Assembly (NCBI GenBank): GCA_028823075.1
Contig: JAPKCE010000003.1
Span: 1 to 20,081, forward strand
Reading direction: 5' to 3'
Origin: Myxococcota bacterium
Lineage (GTDB): Bacteria; Myxococcota; UBA4151
DNA length: 20,081 bases
Part shown: positions 1-7,248 of the stretch, one piece after another
Layout of the letters: each line of letters opens with the position of its first letter
How positions within the stretch are numbered: position 1 is the stretch's first letter
The notes under the pieces: generated by a model
Databases searched by the model: none
Seen by the model: the letters and a program-made list of their open reading frames with translations, nothing else
What the model was told of the DNA's origin: nothing
Translations under genes and position numbers: made by a program

Positions 1-1548
1 GAGCAACTCGTTGCTCGACTTGAGAAGTTTCGAGCGCCCGGTCTTGAACTGCACCTTCTGAATGATTTCAATGCGTTCCTTAGTCACCTTGATCAGCGTG
101 TACTTCTTATCGGGGCAGCCATCCTCATCGGTGACGCCGTTCATGGTCTCAGGCTGATTTGGGCAACGATCATCGGTGTCTTTAATACCATCTTTATCGT
201 TGTCCAAATCGGGACAGCCGTCTTCGTCTTCGAACTGATCGCGATCCTCTTTGTCATTGGGGCATTTATCGACATCGTCCTGGAAACCGTCTTGGTCGTT
301 GTCCAGGTCGGGGCAGCCGTCAATATCCTCAAAGCCATCGGCGTCTTCGGCCACAGTGGGGCATTTATCCGAGGTGTCCGGGATTCCATCGGCGTCGTTG
401 TCACGATCCGGGCAACCATCATCGTCTTTGAAGCCGTCACGATCTTCAGGATCGGTGGGGCATTTGTCATCTTGGTCCAAAATGCCGTCGTTATCGGAAT
501 CGGCGTCTTCTTTTTCTGGGCAGCCGTCGTTGTCTTGGTAACCGTCAAAGTCTTCAGGCTCGTTCGGGCATTTATCCTCATCGTCCAAGAAGCCGTCACC
601 GTCTTTATCCGGAGGCGGGCAGCCCTTATGTTTACGCAGGCCGGGAATTTCGGGACAAGCGTCGTCGACGTCTAAAACACCGTCATTGTCCGAATCTTTC
701 TTGGGGATGATGACTTTTTTCGGGCGCTTCACCTTGGGCGCACAGGGCCGAGCTTCTTCGCGGGTGCGTACCGCTAAAGTACCAGCTCGCTGCGCCGACT
801 CTTTAGCTTTAAACCAATGACCTAGCTTGATTTCGACGCGAGCAAACTCAGCTTGAGCTTCGGCTTCGGCCAGCGACTTTGGTGCGCAGCGCTCAGCGCC
901 GCTGACGCGCGCTTGCTCGAGGATCTCTTCGTAGGCTTTTATTTGAGCCAGTAGACGCGCTGTGCCGCCTCCGCCCGTAGATTCGGTGGTAGCGATGAGT
1001 CTGTTGGCGCGCCGGTCCTCGACCTCTTTGCAAAGCAAAGGGCGGTCCCAATAGGTGCCGCGTTCGGCGAGGGCCACAAGGCGCCTCAATTCGTTGCCAA
1101 CGTTTCCTAGCCGTTGGTCGATACTCTCGACGGCATCGCGAGCGAGTTTGACTCGCGCCGTTTTATTCGAACTGTTGCGGGCTTTGGCGGTCGCACCTTC
1201 AAGTTCAGCGCCGATCGTTTTAAGTTTACCCTTCATGGTGCCCACGGCAGCCATCGAACCTTTTAGCTTTTGTAAGCCGCCTCGCAGTCCTGGCGGCAAT
1301 TCGTCGAGCTTTGAATCGTCGATGGTGAAGCGTTTTTCTTTGACTTTAATCACCCCTTTTAGGGCGCTTGCTTGGTCGGCTAGGTCATGCAGTGCACAAC
1401 TTGCTTCTTCCATCGCCTCGACGGGCCGCATCGCCGCAAAGGCTTTTTCGACCGGGTCATCGATGGTCGGGTCACCCACCGAGCGGTAGGGTGATACCGT
1501 CGTGCAGGCGGCGATCAAGAGCAATAGGGATAAGGTGCGACTTACCAT
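1..1548 (-). CDS. OmpA-family lipoprotein with thrombospondin type 3 repeats (3' end outside window)
   Basis: Outer-membrane lipoprotein expected to tie the membrane to peptidoglycan; 516 residues are visible and the C-terminus runs off the window. The frame opens with a signal peptide and lipobox LIAAC (Cys15). A charged, Ala/Lys-rich, probably helical region (about 20-280) follows, then calcium-binding thrombospondin type 3 repeats (about 285-480, DxDxDG..D..D.CP pattern). A segment reading IIQKVQFKTGRSKL near 494-507 matches the start of a peptidoglycan-binding OmpA C-terminal domain. The ATG at 1548 overlaps the end of the upstream DUF4398-like gene by 7 bases, so the two are co-translated; this pair is common in myxobacterial-type genomes. 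The lipobox, repeats and frame are seen directly; peptidoglycan anchoring is family knowledge because most of that domain is missing here. Confidence 0.9.
   Translation of the reverse strand, partial: MVSRTLSLLLLIAACTTVSPYRSVGDPTIDDPVEKAFAAMRPVEAMEEASCALHDLADQASALKGVIKVKEKRFTIDDSKLDELPPGLRGGLQKLKGSMAAVGTMKGKLKTIGAELEGATAKARNSSNKTARVKLARDAVESIDQRLGNVGNELRRLVALAERGTYWDRPLLCKEVEDRRANRLIATTESTGGGGTARLLAQIKAYEEILEQARVSGAERCAPKSLAEAEAQAEFARVEIKLGHWFKAKESAQRAGTLAVRTREEARPCAPKVKRPKKVIIPKKDSDNDGVLDVDDACPEIPGLRKHKGCPPPDKDGDGFLDDEDKCPNEPEDFDGYQDNDGCPEKEDADSDNDGILDQDDKCPTDPEDRDGFKDDDGCPDRDNDADGIPDTSDKCPTVAEDADGFEDIDGCPDLDNDQDGFQDDVDKCPNDKEDRDQFEDEDGCPDLDNDKDGIKDTDDRCPNQPETMNGVTDEDGCPDKKYTLIKVTKERIEIIQKVQFKTGRSKLLKSSNELL
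109..696 (-). repeat. Thrombospondin type 3 repeat-coding tract, about 99-base period
   Basis: In-gene tandem repeat encoding acidic calcium-binding units. Four consecutive 33-residue units are clear, each built as DNDxDGxxDxxDKCPxxxEDxDGxxDxDGCPD, preceded by more divergent units. Two Cys per unit presumably form the disulfides typical of thrombospondin type 3 repeats. The acidic, low-complexity DNA also opens long false reading frames on both strands. Confidence 0.9.
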
Positions 1549-1865
1549 TCGTAACTTCCCTTAGCTTTCACTGCAGCCGGGCGGCTGTGCATGCGCTTGC
1601 GGGTGATCTCGAGTGCCTTGTTTGCACGTACCAAAGCGATGCCAGCGTATTCGCTGGCGAACTGGTATTCGCTATGACCGTCGAGTTCGCGCGCTTTGCC
1701 CAAAAAGAGTTCGGCGCTATGATACCAATAAGGAGCAAAACGCTGGGCGTTGAGCAGCCGTGCTTCTTCCAAAGCAGCATCGGCAGAGACGATGTTGCTG
1801 GTGGCGATGACCGGGCCGCAAGCGCTGCAGGTGAGCAGCAGAGCTACTATGCTAAGAAGACGCAT
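1542..1865 (-). CDS. Small DUF4398-like lipoprotein
   Basis: A 107-residue lipoprotein: basic start MRLL, hydrophobic core and lipobox-like CSAC (Cys16). The mature part is short, Ala/Leu/Glu-rich and probably helical (about 27-95), resembling the DUF4398 family that often sits directly upstream of OmpA-family genes. The ribosome binding site GGGGAA lies 6 bases before the ATG at 1865. The 3' end overlaps the following OmpA-type gene by 7 bases, so the products are likely made together and may work together in the envelope. The lipobox has Cys rather than Leu at position -3, slightly unusual. The family name rests on pattern and neighbourhood; function is unknown. Confidence 0.8.
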   Translation of the reverse strand: MRLLSIVALLLTCSACGPVIATSNIVSADAALEEARLLNAQRFAPYWYHSAELFLGKARELDGHSEYQFASEYAGIALVRANKALEITRKRMHSRPAAVKAKGSYEW

Positions 1866-1897
1866 GAGCGTTCCCCTTTCTGGGCAACCCTTTAGGG

Positions 1898-3034
1898 TTA
1901 TTCGGTGGGGCTCAGCAAGCCTTCAGAGATGATACCGAGGAAGGCGTCGTGAATTACTACGCGCCAAGGGCCGTCGTTGAAGTTGATGGAGGGCACTGCC
2001 CAGCTATCGGCGTAGTCGGGTGGACGGCCGGCGCCGGCGCGCGCAAAGGTGCCGAGAGGGAAACCGCGATCATCCGCATCGAGGATGTAAACGCTGGTCT
2101 GCGGCAAAGCGTCTGCACCCTCACCAAGACGCAGCGGATCGAAGACGAGAATATGACGCGCTGGGTTGCTGCGCACATTCTCGATGAGGGCGACGGTACC
2201 GTTGAGGATATAAGAACCAGCGAAGCGTTGATCCATCTCGGCGCGGAACAAAACACAGCGCTCGCAATCGCCGCAACTGGTGGTCGAACGCCCTCGGAAG
2301 CAGACCATGCGCTCGCCGTCTCGGCCGCAGCGGGTTTCGCCGGTGCCGCATTGGTCGAGGCTGGTGGAGCAGGGCCCACCCGGCGAACAGAAGCGGCCCG
2401 AGAAGGGGTTGTTCACATCTTGGATGCATTGCGCTCGGCAGAACCCGCCTGGGGCGCATGAATGCCCATCAAGACAGTCGCCATCGTTGGCGCAGGGTTG
2501 GTTGCTGTTGGTGCAGTCGCTGTCGTCGAGGCATTGTTTCGCCTTGGCGGTGATGCGCGGTGCGCAACCGCCGCAGATGTTGCGAGGATGATCGTCGGGG
2601 CAGAGGGTTGCTGTCATATCGGCGTTGCAAACGACGGTACCGCAAGCATGCGCTCCGCAGGTCTCTCCGGGCTGTCCGGCGCTGTCGTCGAGCTCTTCGC
2701 AGCCTCCACAGATGTTCGCCTCATCGAAGAAGCATTGCAGCGAGCCCTCTTGAGAGCAGAGGTATTTACCGCAGCCGGTTTCGCCGCAGGATTCTCCATA
2801 ACGACAACCTTCTTCAGGGCAATCAGGGCCAAAAATTACGGTGTTTTGATCACAATCCTCAGGCGGAGGGCCGCTGTCCGGTGTCGTCCCAAGGTCCAAA
2901 GGCCCAGCGTCGGCACCAGCAGCATCAGGTCCGGTGTCGGGTAGAGCAGCATCGAGCGAAACTCCGGCATCTGGAGCCGGCGGATCGGGGATGCAGCCGA
3001 TGAGTAGAGCGATACAACATATGAGTCGATTCAA
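1898..3034 (-). CDS. Cysteine-rich secreted lipoprotein, unknown function
   Basis: A 378-residue protein with a TTG start at 3034 (GGAG 7 bases upstream) and lipobox LIGC (Cys14). An Asp/Ala/Pro-rich linker (about 15-58, repeats of PDAG type) typical of surface lipoproteins in delta-type proteobacteria follows. Residues about 60-265 hold some 30 Cys in short CxxC-like spacings (for example CGGC three times), suggesting many disulfides. The last 110 residues lack Cys and end in a segment (GPWRVVIHDAF) that faintly resembles proprotein-convertase P domains or other small beta domains; that likeness is only a guess. The start overlaps the stop of the upstream gene by 4 bases and the DUF4398-like gene follows after 32 bases, so it is the second gene of a four-gene operon. 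I do not recognise a specific family. Confidence 0.85.
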   Translation of the reverse strand: MNRLICCIALLIGCIPDPPAPDAGVSLDAALPDTGPDAAGADAGPLDLGTTPDSGPPPEDCDQNTVIFGPDCPEEGCRYGESCGETGCGKYLCSQEGSLQCFFDEANICGGCEELDDSAGQPGETCGAHACGTVVCNADMTATLCPDDHPRNICGGCAPRITAKAKQCLDDSDCTNSNQPCANDGDCLDGHSCAPGGFCRAQCIQDVNNPFSGRFCSPGGPCSTSLDQCGTGETRCGRDGERMVCFRGRSTTSCGDCERCVLFRAEMDQRFAGSYILNGTVALIENVRSNPARHILVFDPLRLGEGADALPQTSVYILDADDRGFPLGTFARAGAGRPPDYADSWAVPSINFNDGPWRVVIHDAFLGIISEGLLSPTE

Positions 3035-3867
3035 GGGCTGTCTCCGTTTGCGCCTGGGCGGGACTCTACATGGGCTTGGACGCTCTTTCCAGCTTGGCGC
3101 GACGCGGCGCCAATCCAGGCGAGAGCGCGCTGGCGCGCAAGCGCTTCACCAGGGCTTAATGCGGCCGTCTTACTCAACCTTGGTAGGTCGCTGTGAATAC
3201 CGATGTGACCGAGGGTAATCCAAAGGGCAATTCGCCGGGCTTCACCGAGACCGGGTTGCGCAAGTTTATCAGCCCAAGCGCTGAATTGTTGATGATCTTG
3301 GCGCCGCGCAGCGCGTTCCATTTGGCTATAGGCAGGGGGGCGCTTATCGTCCGCCGCCAACGCCGTTCGTAGCGCGTGGTTGAAGAGCGTCGGCAAAGCT
3401 CGTTGCAAGCCCTGCGCATCGGCCAGGCCGGCCATCGCCAGCTCCGCCCTGCCTTCCATGCCCCGAAGAGCGGTCGTTTGATCCGAGCCAAGAAGCTCGA
3501 TCACGACGCGGCAGGCACAGGCGGCCCGAGGCTTCTGGCGGCAGCCAACGATGACGCTTTGCAACCGTAAGCTGCGTTGAGCGCCCGTATCGATTGGTGT
3601 TACTCGCGCTTTAATTAGATTTTTTAGTTGCACCAGAAGTTCTTCGTTTGAAGGCATATCGATGTCAGTTTGCCCCGAAAATTCCTGCCAAACCAGCGTT
3701 TCAGGAAGGTTTGTAGCGCCGCGCCTAAAGAGCAAACGCCCAGCAGAATCAGGTGTGGTGCAGGCGAGCAGCAAGCAGAGCCCGAAGCTTAGGGCTACAC
3801 CTCGACCAGCGCCGCGCCGATGCAAGGATTGAATCGCCGCCAGCGGCGGCCGAAAGGGTGCTTGCAT
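3031..3867 (-). CDS. Lipoprotein of unknown function, first gene of the OmpA operon
   Basis: A protein of 278 residues if the ATG at 3867 is used. A long basic N-terminal region precedes a hydrophobic stretch and lipobox LLAC (Cys36). The mature part is mixed alpha/beta with a central Cys cluster (VGCRQKPRAACACRV) and an Ala/Leu-rich, probably helical C-terminal half. I do not recognise a family. The start is uncertain: an in-frame ATG at 3885 has AGGA too close to it, while the ATG at 3867 has GGAG about 12 bases upstream. Either start overlaps the divergent gene at 3866, so the promoter must lie within that gene's coding DNA. The stop overlaps the next gene's TTG start, indicating translational coupling. 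Confidence 0.75.
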   Translation of the reverse strand: MQAPFRPPLAAIQSLHRRGAGRGVALSFGLCLLLACTTPDSAGRLLFRRGATNLPETLVWQEFSGQTDIDMPSNEELLVQLKNLIKARVTPIDTGAQRSLRLQSVIVGCRQKPRAACACRVVIELLGSDQTTALRGMEGRAELAMAGLADAQGLQRALPTLFNHALRTALAADDKRPPAYSQMERAARRQDHQQFSAWADKLAQPGLGEARRIALWITLGHIGIHSDLPRLSKTAALSPGEALARQRALAWIGAASRQAGKSVQAHVESRPGANGDSP

Positions 3868-4795
3868 GAGCCGGTGTATCTCCATCTTCCTGCTGACTTT
3901 TTGGGCATTGCCAGGCCTCGCCGGCGAGTACCCGAAACAGCGGGACCGCAGCAAGTACGGCGCTATGGAAAACGATAAGATTGACCAACAAATTCGAGAA
4001 GCTGCAGGTTTTCGCCATTTGCGCCGTCGCATTTTGCGCCACAGCGCGCAGATGGTCGGCGCTAATTACGGCGTCGACCCGCTCGGCGAAGGCCCCGCAG
4101 CAGAAGTCGACACCGACCCGCGCTTTCGGGTCGCGCCTGTCGATTGTTTGACCTTTGTTGAGACCACCTTGTCGATGGCTTATGCTGAAAACCTCACCGA
4201 GGCCCGGCTTTGGATGGACCGACTGCGTTACTCTGGGAGCAAAGTCGCTTTCAGTCGGCGTAATCATTTTATGTTGGCGCAATGGGTGCCGCATTTACAG
4301 CGCTTGAATGCGCTGCGCGACATCACCCGAAAAGTCGGTAAGGGTGAACTTTTGGTGCACGACTATTCAAAGGTCCCATGGGCATCGATCTCGCGACGTT
4401 TTTTGCCGGCAAATTTCGATCTACTCAACCCGCCGAGTCAGCGTGCACAGATGCCCTTGATCAGCCTGGACACCTTAGAAGCGAATTTACACAAAGTGCC
4501 CACAGGGACGGTTCTTTTGCTGGTGCGCGTCGAGCGTCCAAAGATACCGGTGCGCATTTCTCATCTGGGGTTTGTAATTCAACGGCGCGGCGGGGGAACG
4601 GTCTATCGCCACGCCAGCCAAGAAGGCTGGGGCCGCGTCGTCGACGAGGATCTAATGCGTTATTTACGGCGCCTTGATGCGCGCAGCAAATGGGCGATTG
4701 CGGGGGTTAATCTGCAGCAGCCGAGGATGCCTTCTGGGCGACCGGGAGTTTTGAGTGAGCCTGGGGGGGCGCCGATAAGGGCTTGGCTTCCTTAA
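3866..4795 (+). CDS. Exported DUF1460-type (N-acetylmuramoyl-L-alanine amidase-like) protein
   Basis: A 309-residue secreted protein. Residues 1-20 form a signal peptide (cleavage probably after GLAG), and the rest resembles the DUF1460 family of NlpC/P60-like papain-fold enzymes, some of which cleave peptidoglycan peptides. The probable catalytic Cys94 sits in VDCLTFVET, a family-type RNHF motif at 132-135 follows, and the probable catalytic His233 sits in ISHLGFVI. An AAAGGGTG ribosome binding site lies about 9 bases before the ATG. The start codon shares the palindrome CATG (3865-3868) with the divergent lipoprotein start. The Arg/Gly/Pro-rich tail after about 285 is variable. The fold is fairly sure; the exact bond cut is not. 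Confidence 0.85.
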   Translation: MSRCISIFLLTFWALPGLAGEYPKQRDRSKYGAMENDKIDQQIREAAGFRHLRRRILRHSAQMVGANYGVDPLGEGPAAEVDTDPRFRVAPVDCLTFVETTLSMAYAENLTEARLWMDRLRYSGSKVAFSRRNHFMLAQWVPHLQRLNALRDITRKVGKGELLVHDYSKVPWASISRRFLPANFDLLNPPSQRAQMPLISLDTLEANLHKVPTGTVLLLVRVERPKIPVRISHLGFVIQRRGGGTVYRHASQEGWGRVVDEDLMRYLRRLDARSKWAIAGVNLQQPRMPSGRPGVLSEPGGAPIRAWLP

Positions 4796-4911
4796 GGGGC
4801 TTTGGCTTTGCTCTCGGGGGGGCGGGCTGCTTTTCGAGCACTTAGCGAGGGGGGCATTTACGCGCCGCTGACGGAAATCGAGTTGTTTATAAAAAAGTGG
4901 CGGTTTAAATC

Positions 4912-4931
4912 CCTCCACGCTTTGGAGGAGG
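4912..4931 (+). promoter_or_regulatory. Hairpin covering the ribosome binding site of the 4937 gene
   Basis: CCTCCA (4912-4917) pairs perfectly with TGGAGG (4923-4928) across a 5-base loop. The right arm holds most of the strong Shine-Dalgarno sequence GGAGGAGG (4924-4931), 5 bases before the ATG. If it forms, the hairpin would hide the ribosome binding site. A weak promoter-like pair (TTGTTT 4883-4888, TTAAAT 4905-4910) lies just upstream, but a transcript from it would start inside the left arm. Confidence 0.4.
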
Positions 4932-4936
4932 ATTTT

Positions 4937-5218
4937 ATGTTGGTTCGTCAGACTATTAATTTTTTAGCGGTCGTTGGTCTTGGTTATGCGCTTGCTGCGG
5001 CGGTTTTGCCGGCGCCGGCTAAGGCCTTGTCCTGCGTGGCGATCGGAACGAACTATACACTTCAACGTACCGATATAACTCAGTTGGCTGGCGATGCCGA
5101 AGATCCGCCGGCTTGGCTCGCCGAGACCGGAGAGTTTCGAATCTATCGGGGCATCAAAATGCACCTTTACTTGGACGAAATGAGCCTGAGTTTGAGCCAT
5201 CAAGGGGACAGCGAATGA
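4937..5218 (+). CDS. Small exported protein of unknown function
   Basis: A 93-residue protein. The reading frame stays open upstream, but the start at 4937 is favoured by GGAGGAGG 5 bases upstream and by the signal peptide that then begins the protein (MLVRQTINFLAVVGLGYALAA, likely cleavage after AKA near residue 29). The mature part of about 64 residues has a single Cys near its N-terminus and an aromatic/basic middle (EFRIYRGIKMHLYLDE). The stop overlaps the start of the next small lipoprotein gene (ATGA), so the pair is probably co-translated. I recognise no family. Confidence 0.7.
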   Translation: MLVRQTINFLAVVGLGYALAAAVLPAPAKALSCVAIGTNYTLQRTDITQLAGDAEDPPAWLAETGEFRIYRGIKMHLYLDEMSLSLSHQGDSE

Positions 5219-5487
5219 AAAGTCTAGTTATGGTTTTTGCACTTGGTTTCGGCGTTATGCTCAACGGCTGTGAGTCGTTTGAGAGCCCCCGTTGTCCACC
5301 TCAGAAGCTTGTTGAAGCCGAGTTGGGCGCGTATCGGCAGCCATCAGGTTTGAATCCGGCGTCTCGGGAGGCATTGGGTGATGATTCCCCTCGTCTCGAA
5401 CTGCTCGATTCGACCCTGCTGATCACCCATACCGCGAGCAACGGCGCGCAATGGTTGGCTAGTTATGATTACGAGATCGTCGAGTAA
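5215..5487 (+). CDS. Small lipoprotein of unknown function
   Basis: A 90-residue lipoprotein: MKSLVMVFALGFGVMLNGC gives a signal peptide with lipobox LNGC (Cys19). The remaining 71 residues end in a probable beta-rich segment (LELLDSTLLITHTASNGAQW). The start at 5215 is chosen because it yields the signal peptide, overlaps the preceding stop as ATGA, and has AAGGGG about 7 bases upstream. The partner gene just before also encodes a small exported protein, so a two-component envelope unit is plausible. No family recognised. Confidence 0.75.
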   Translation: MKSLVMVFALGFGVMLNGCESFESPRCPPQKLVEAELGAYRQPSGLNPASREALGDDSPRLELLDSTLLITHTASNGAQWLASYDYEIVE

Positions 5488-5500
5488 AAGGTTTGCTGCT

Positions 5501-5700
5501 GACACCGCGCTTTGTTGGTGTCTCAGTACTTGTTTCGGCGCTGAGGTTGAGCGGTAGCTACGCTTACTATCGAAGTTACTGCTCGAACCTCGCGGACCGT
5601 CTGGCCGCAGCGGGTAGTTCCGGATTGTAAGTAAGTGTCTTGAACCGCATGCCCGAACCCTGCCTTGCCCTGCACCGGGCAAGGCTGTCCTAAAGGTTCA
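5501..5700 (+). ncRNA. Candidate structured RNA (strand uncertain)
   Basis: Gene-free DNA with stacked inverted repeats. GACACC/GGTGTC occupy 5501-5506/5517-5522. A 16-pair stem follows: 5543-5558 pairs with 5575-5591, with one bulged G at 5585, two G-T pairs and a 16-base loop. Next is GCGG(A)CC/GGCCGC at 5592-5608. Finally TGAACC (5641-5646) pairs with GGTTCA (5695-5700), enclosing a perfect 9-base stem GCCTTGCCC/GGGCAAGGC (5662-5670/5677-5685). No tmRNA, 6S, SRP or RNase P landmarks were found. It could be a small RNA, the 3' UTR of the 5215 gene or a structured DNA repeat. Inverted repeats alone do not fix the transcribed strand. Confidence 0.3.
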
Positions 5701-5920
5701 TCACATCTTTTCTAGCATCGTGACTCACCGTGACCGAGGATAAACAACGAGTAACGATCTTTAAATAGCAGCCGAATTCTGGCTCATCAGCGGTTTTTTT
5801 AGCCGCCTGTGCATGCTGTATGCATAGCTGCAAACGACGCATTCTGAGCAGCACGCAAAGCGCTTGTTGAACGGTTAATTAATCAGCTTTTTCAGCTTTT
5901 TACCAGACGCTGTCTCGCTT
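5701..5920. other. Gene-free stretch with small repeats
   Basis: No convincing gene on either strand. It holds a T7 run at 5794-5800 after weak inverted repeats (AGCC/GGCT around 5770-5784), a poor terminator candidate. TGCAT/ATGCA inverted repeats lie at about 5810-5824, an AT-rich TTAATTAAT patch near 5876, and two abutting copies of CAGCTTTTT at 5884-5892 and 5893-5901. Confidence 0.5.
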
Positions 5921-6112
5921 GGGGCTCAGCCTCCCCACCTGGCGGCAATGCCGCCGGGACCTGGTGCGAAAAGTAGCGTTTGTGCGAAGCTTCTCGGGCT
6001 TATTCGCCCGACAAGTGGCGGCGGGGGGAGATATCTGTGGGCGGGTGATCGCTTATCCGATTGCAGCGCCAAGGCGCTCATGGCAGCATCTTGTTACGCC
6101 AAAGGGGATCTT
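5921..6112 (+). promoter_or_regulatory. Candidate structured leader of the 6113 lipoprotein gene
   Basis: The 190 bases before the lipoprotein gene can fold into a branched structure. CTCCCC (5931-5936) can pair with GGGGAG (6025-6030), enclosing CACC/GGTG (5936-5939/5963-5966). That stem encloses the perfect hairpin GGCGGC-AAT-GCCGCC (5941-5955). A second perfect hairpin TCGGGC/GCCCGA (5994-5999/6006-6011) lies further along. GTGCGAA occurs twice between them. An alternative local GGGG/CCCC pairing (5921-5924/5933-5936) would compete with the closing stem. No known riboswitch consensus was recognised. Confidence 0.3.
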
Positions 6113-7222
6113 ATGTCGCGACTTGCTTTCCTGCCTTTAAGCTTTGCCATGCTTTCTCTGCTCGGTTGTCCCGGTGAGGATATTTTCGGACAGGTTAATT
6201 TTGATGCAGGCCCTCCGGCTGACGCGGGCCCGGCGCCCAACGACTTGCCCATCCACGTGGGTGATCTGTTCACCTATCAAGGGATATCGCGCACGCCGAA
6301 CGGCTGTGTGAATGGCTTTATCGATGACCAATGCGAGGAGCAGGGTAACTGGTTCTTGGATCTTGAGGTAACCGATAAGGTTCCCGATAAAGCCACCAAC
6401 GTCACCGACGGGTCGAGCTGCTCGAGCGCTCAAACCCTGGTTCAGCCTAGCGAGGATCGCTGCGCGGCTTGTCCGGGTGATGATATTCCGACTTTACTCA
6501 ACGGCGCTCCGGACATCGACGGAGTCCCCGGCCCGGCGCAGGTTTATTGCATCCCAGCGCGTGGCTGGGACAACGTGTACTTACTCAGCGTCAACGCCAA
6601 CTACCGCATCGATTTGGCGCACCCTGCGCCCACCAACCTAGGCAACTCCTGGTTCTATAATTTGGCTCCTTGGAGTGAGCCTCAGGTTGCCCCCTTCAAC
6701 GGCGAGAAGAGTTTCCGCACCAACGTCGGTCTGCTGCCGCGCAACTCCAAAACACCCTTTCCTTGGGCTTTGGATCTGAGCAAGTGGTCGGGCGTTTCGC
6801 AAGAGTTCGTAGATTTTGTTTTGGGTATCGATCCCGACGCCGACATTCAGCGCCCAGAAGGCGGTGCTTATATGAAGGCCTTGATGAATTATGACCTCAA
6901 TGGGGTCGCCACCCGGCATTCCATTGAAGTCCTTTATCATGAGCGCGGCTACCTCTGTAAATTCAACGAACAGTTCGGCGCTCCGGCCCCCGATTCGTCG
7001 CGTACGATTCAGATCGGCGAGACCGGCGGCATGAGCGTTCTAGTAAGCATCAACAAAGACCCGGACACTGAACTCGGCGTGGACACCGTCGACGGTGAGC
7101 AGAACTGCACCAGCACCGAGCAATGTCCCGACCGCTTCAGCTGTCGCGGCAATAATGGCCCTAAGCGTTGTCAGCGCTTGCGTCCGCGCTGCTGCATTCC
7201 CGGCGTTCAGGGTTGTCGCTAA
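6113..7222 (+). CDS. Large lipoprotein of unknown function with Cys-rich C-terminus
   Basis: A 369-residue lipoprotein. The start at 6113 has AAAGGGGAT just upstream and gives the signal peptide MSRLAFLPLSFAMLSLLGC with lipobox LLGC (Cys19), followed by a short Asp/Pro/Ala linker (DAGPPADAGPAP). The frame is open further upstream, but that extension lacks signal-peptide character and overlaps the hairpin-rich leader. The mature part contains paired Cys in its first half (about 60-145), a long Trp/Tyr/Phe-rich middle, and a C-terminal 40 residues with eight Cys (CTSTEQCPDRFSCRG and CCIPGVQGC) resembling small disulfide-rich modules of myxobacterial surface proteins. No catalytic motif seen. 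The HAD phosphatase gene follows at once. Confidence 0.85.
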   Translation: MSRLAFLPLSFAMLSLLGCPGEDIFGQVNFDAGPPADAGPAPNDLPIHVGDLFTYQGISRTPNGCVNGFIDDQCEEQGNWFLDLEVTDKVPDKATNVTDGSSCSSAQTLVQPSEDRCAACPGDDIPTLLNGAPDIDGVPGPAQVYCIPARGWDNVYLLSVNANYRIDLAHPAPTNLGNSWFYNLAPWSEPQVAPFNGEKSFRTNVGLLPRNSKTPFPWALDLSKWSGVSQEFVDFVLGIDPDADIQRPEGGAYMKALMNYDLNGVATRHSIEVLYHERGYLCKFNEQFGAPAPDSSRTIQIGETGGMSVLVSINKDPDTELGVDTVDGEQNCTSTEQCPDRFSCRGNNGPKRCQRLRPRCCIPGVQGCR

Positions 7223-7248
7223 ACCCGAGGTCCAGCGACCTCCCTAAT

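Noticed and set aside
141..675. Long open frames on both strands across the TSP3 tract
   Set aside because: They are low-complexity translations (Thr/Lys or Val/Ser-rich) of the repeat DNA in wrong frames; the true frame gives calcium-binding repeats.
3868..4032. Upstream extension of the 3031-3867 lipoprotein
   Set aside because: It would put the lipobox more than 90 residues into the protein and lies wholly antisense to the well-supported DUF1460 gene.
5575..5591. GGTTCGAGC on the minus strand looks like a tRNA T-loop
   Set aside because: The flanking bases do not form a T-stem, and no anticodon arm or acceptor stem is present; it is one arm of the 16-pair inverted repeat.
5820..5880. GCAAAC and CACGCAAAGC resemble parts of a c-di-GMP-I (GEMM) riboswitch
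   Set aside because: The intervening hairpin with its tetraloop and the second, receptor-side helix are absent, so the resemblance is only to short stretches.
5948..6112. N-terminal extension of the 6113 lipoprotein
   Set aside because: The extension has no ribosome binding site, would bury the signal peptide 55 residues inside, and overlaps the hairpin-rich leader.
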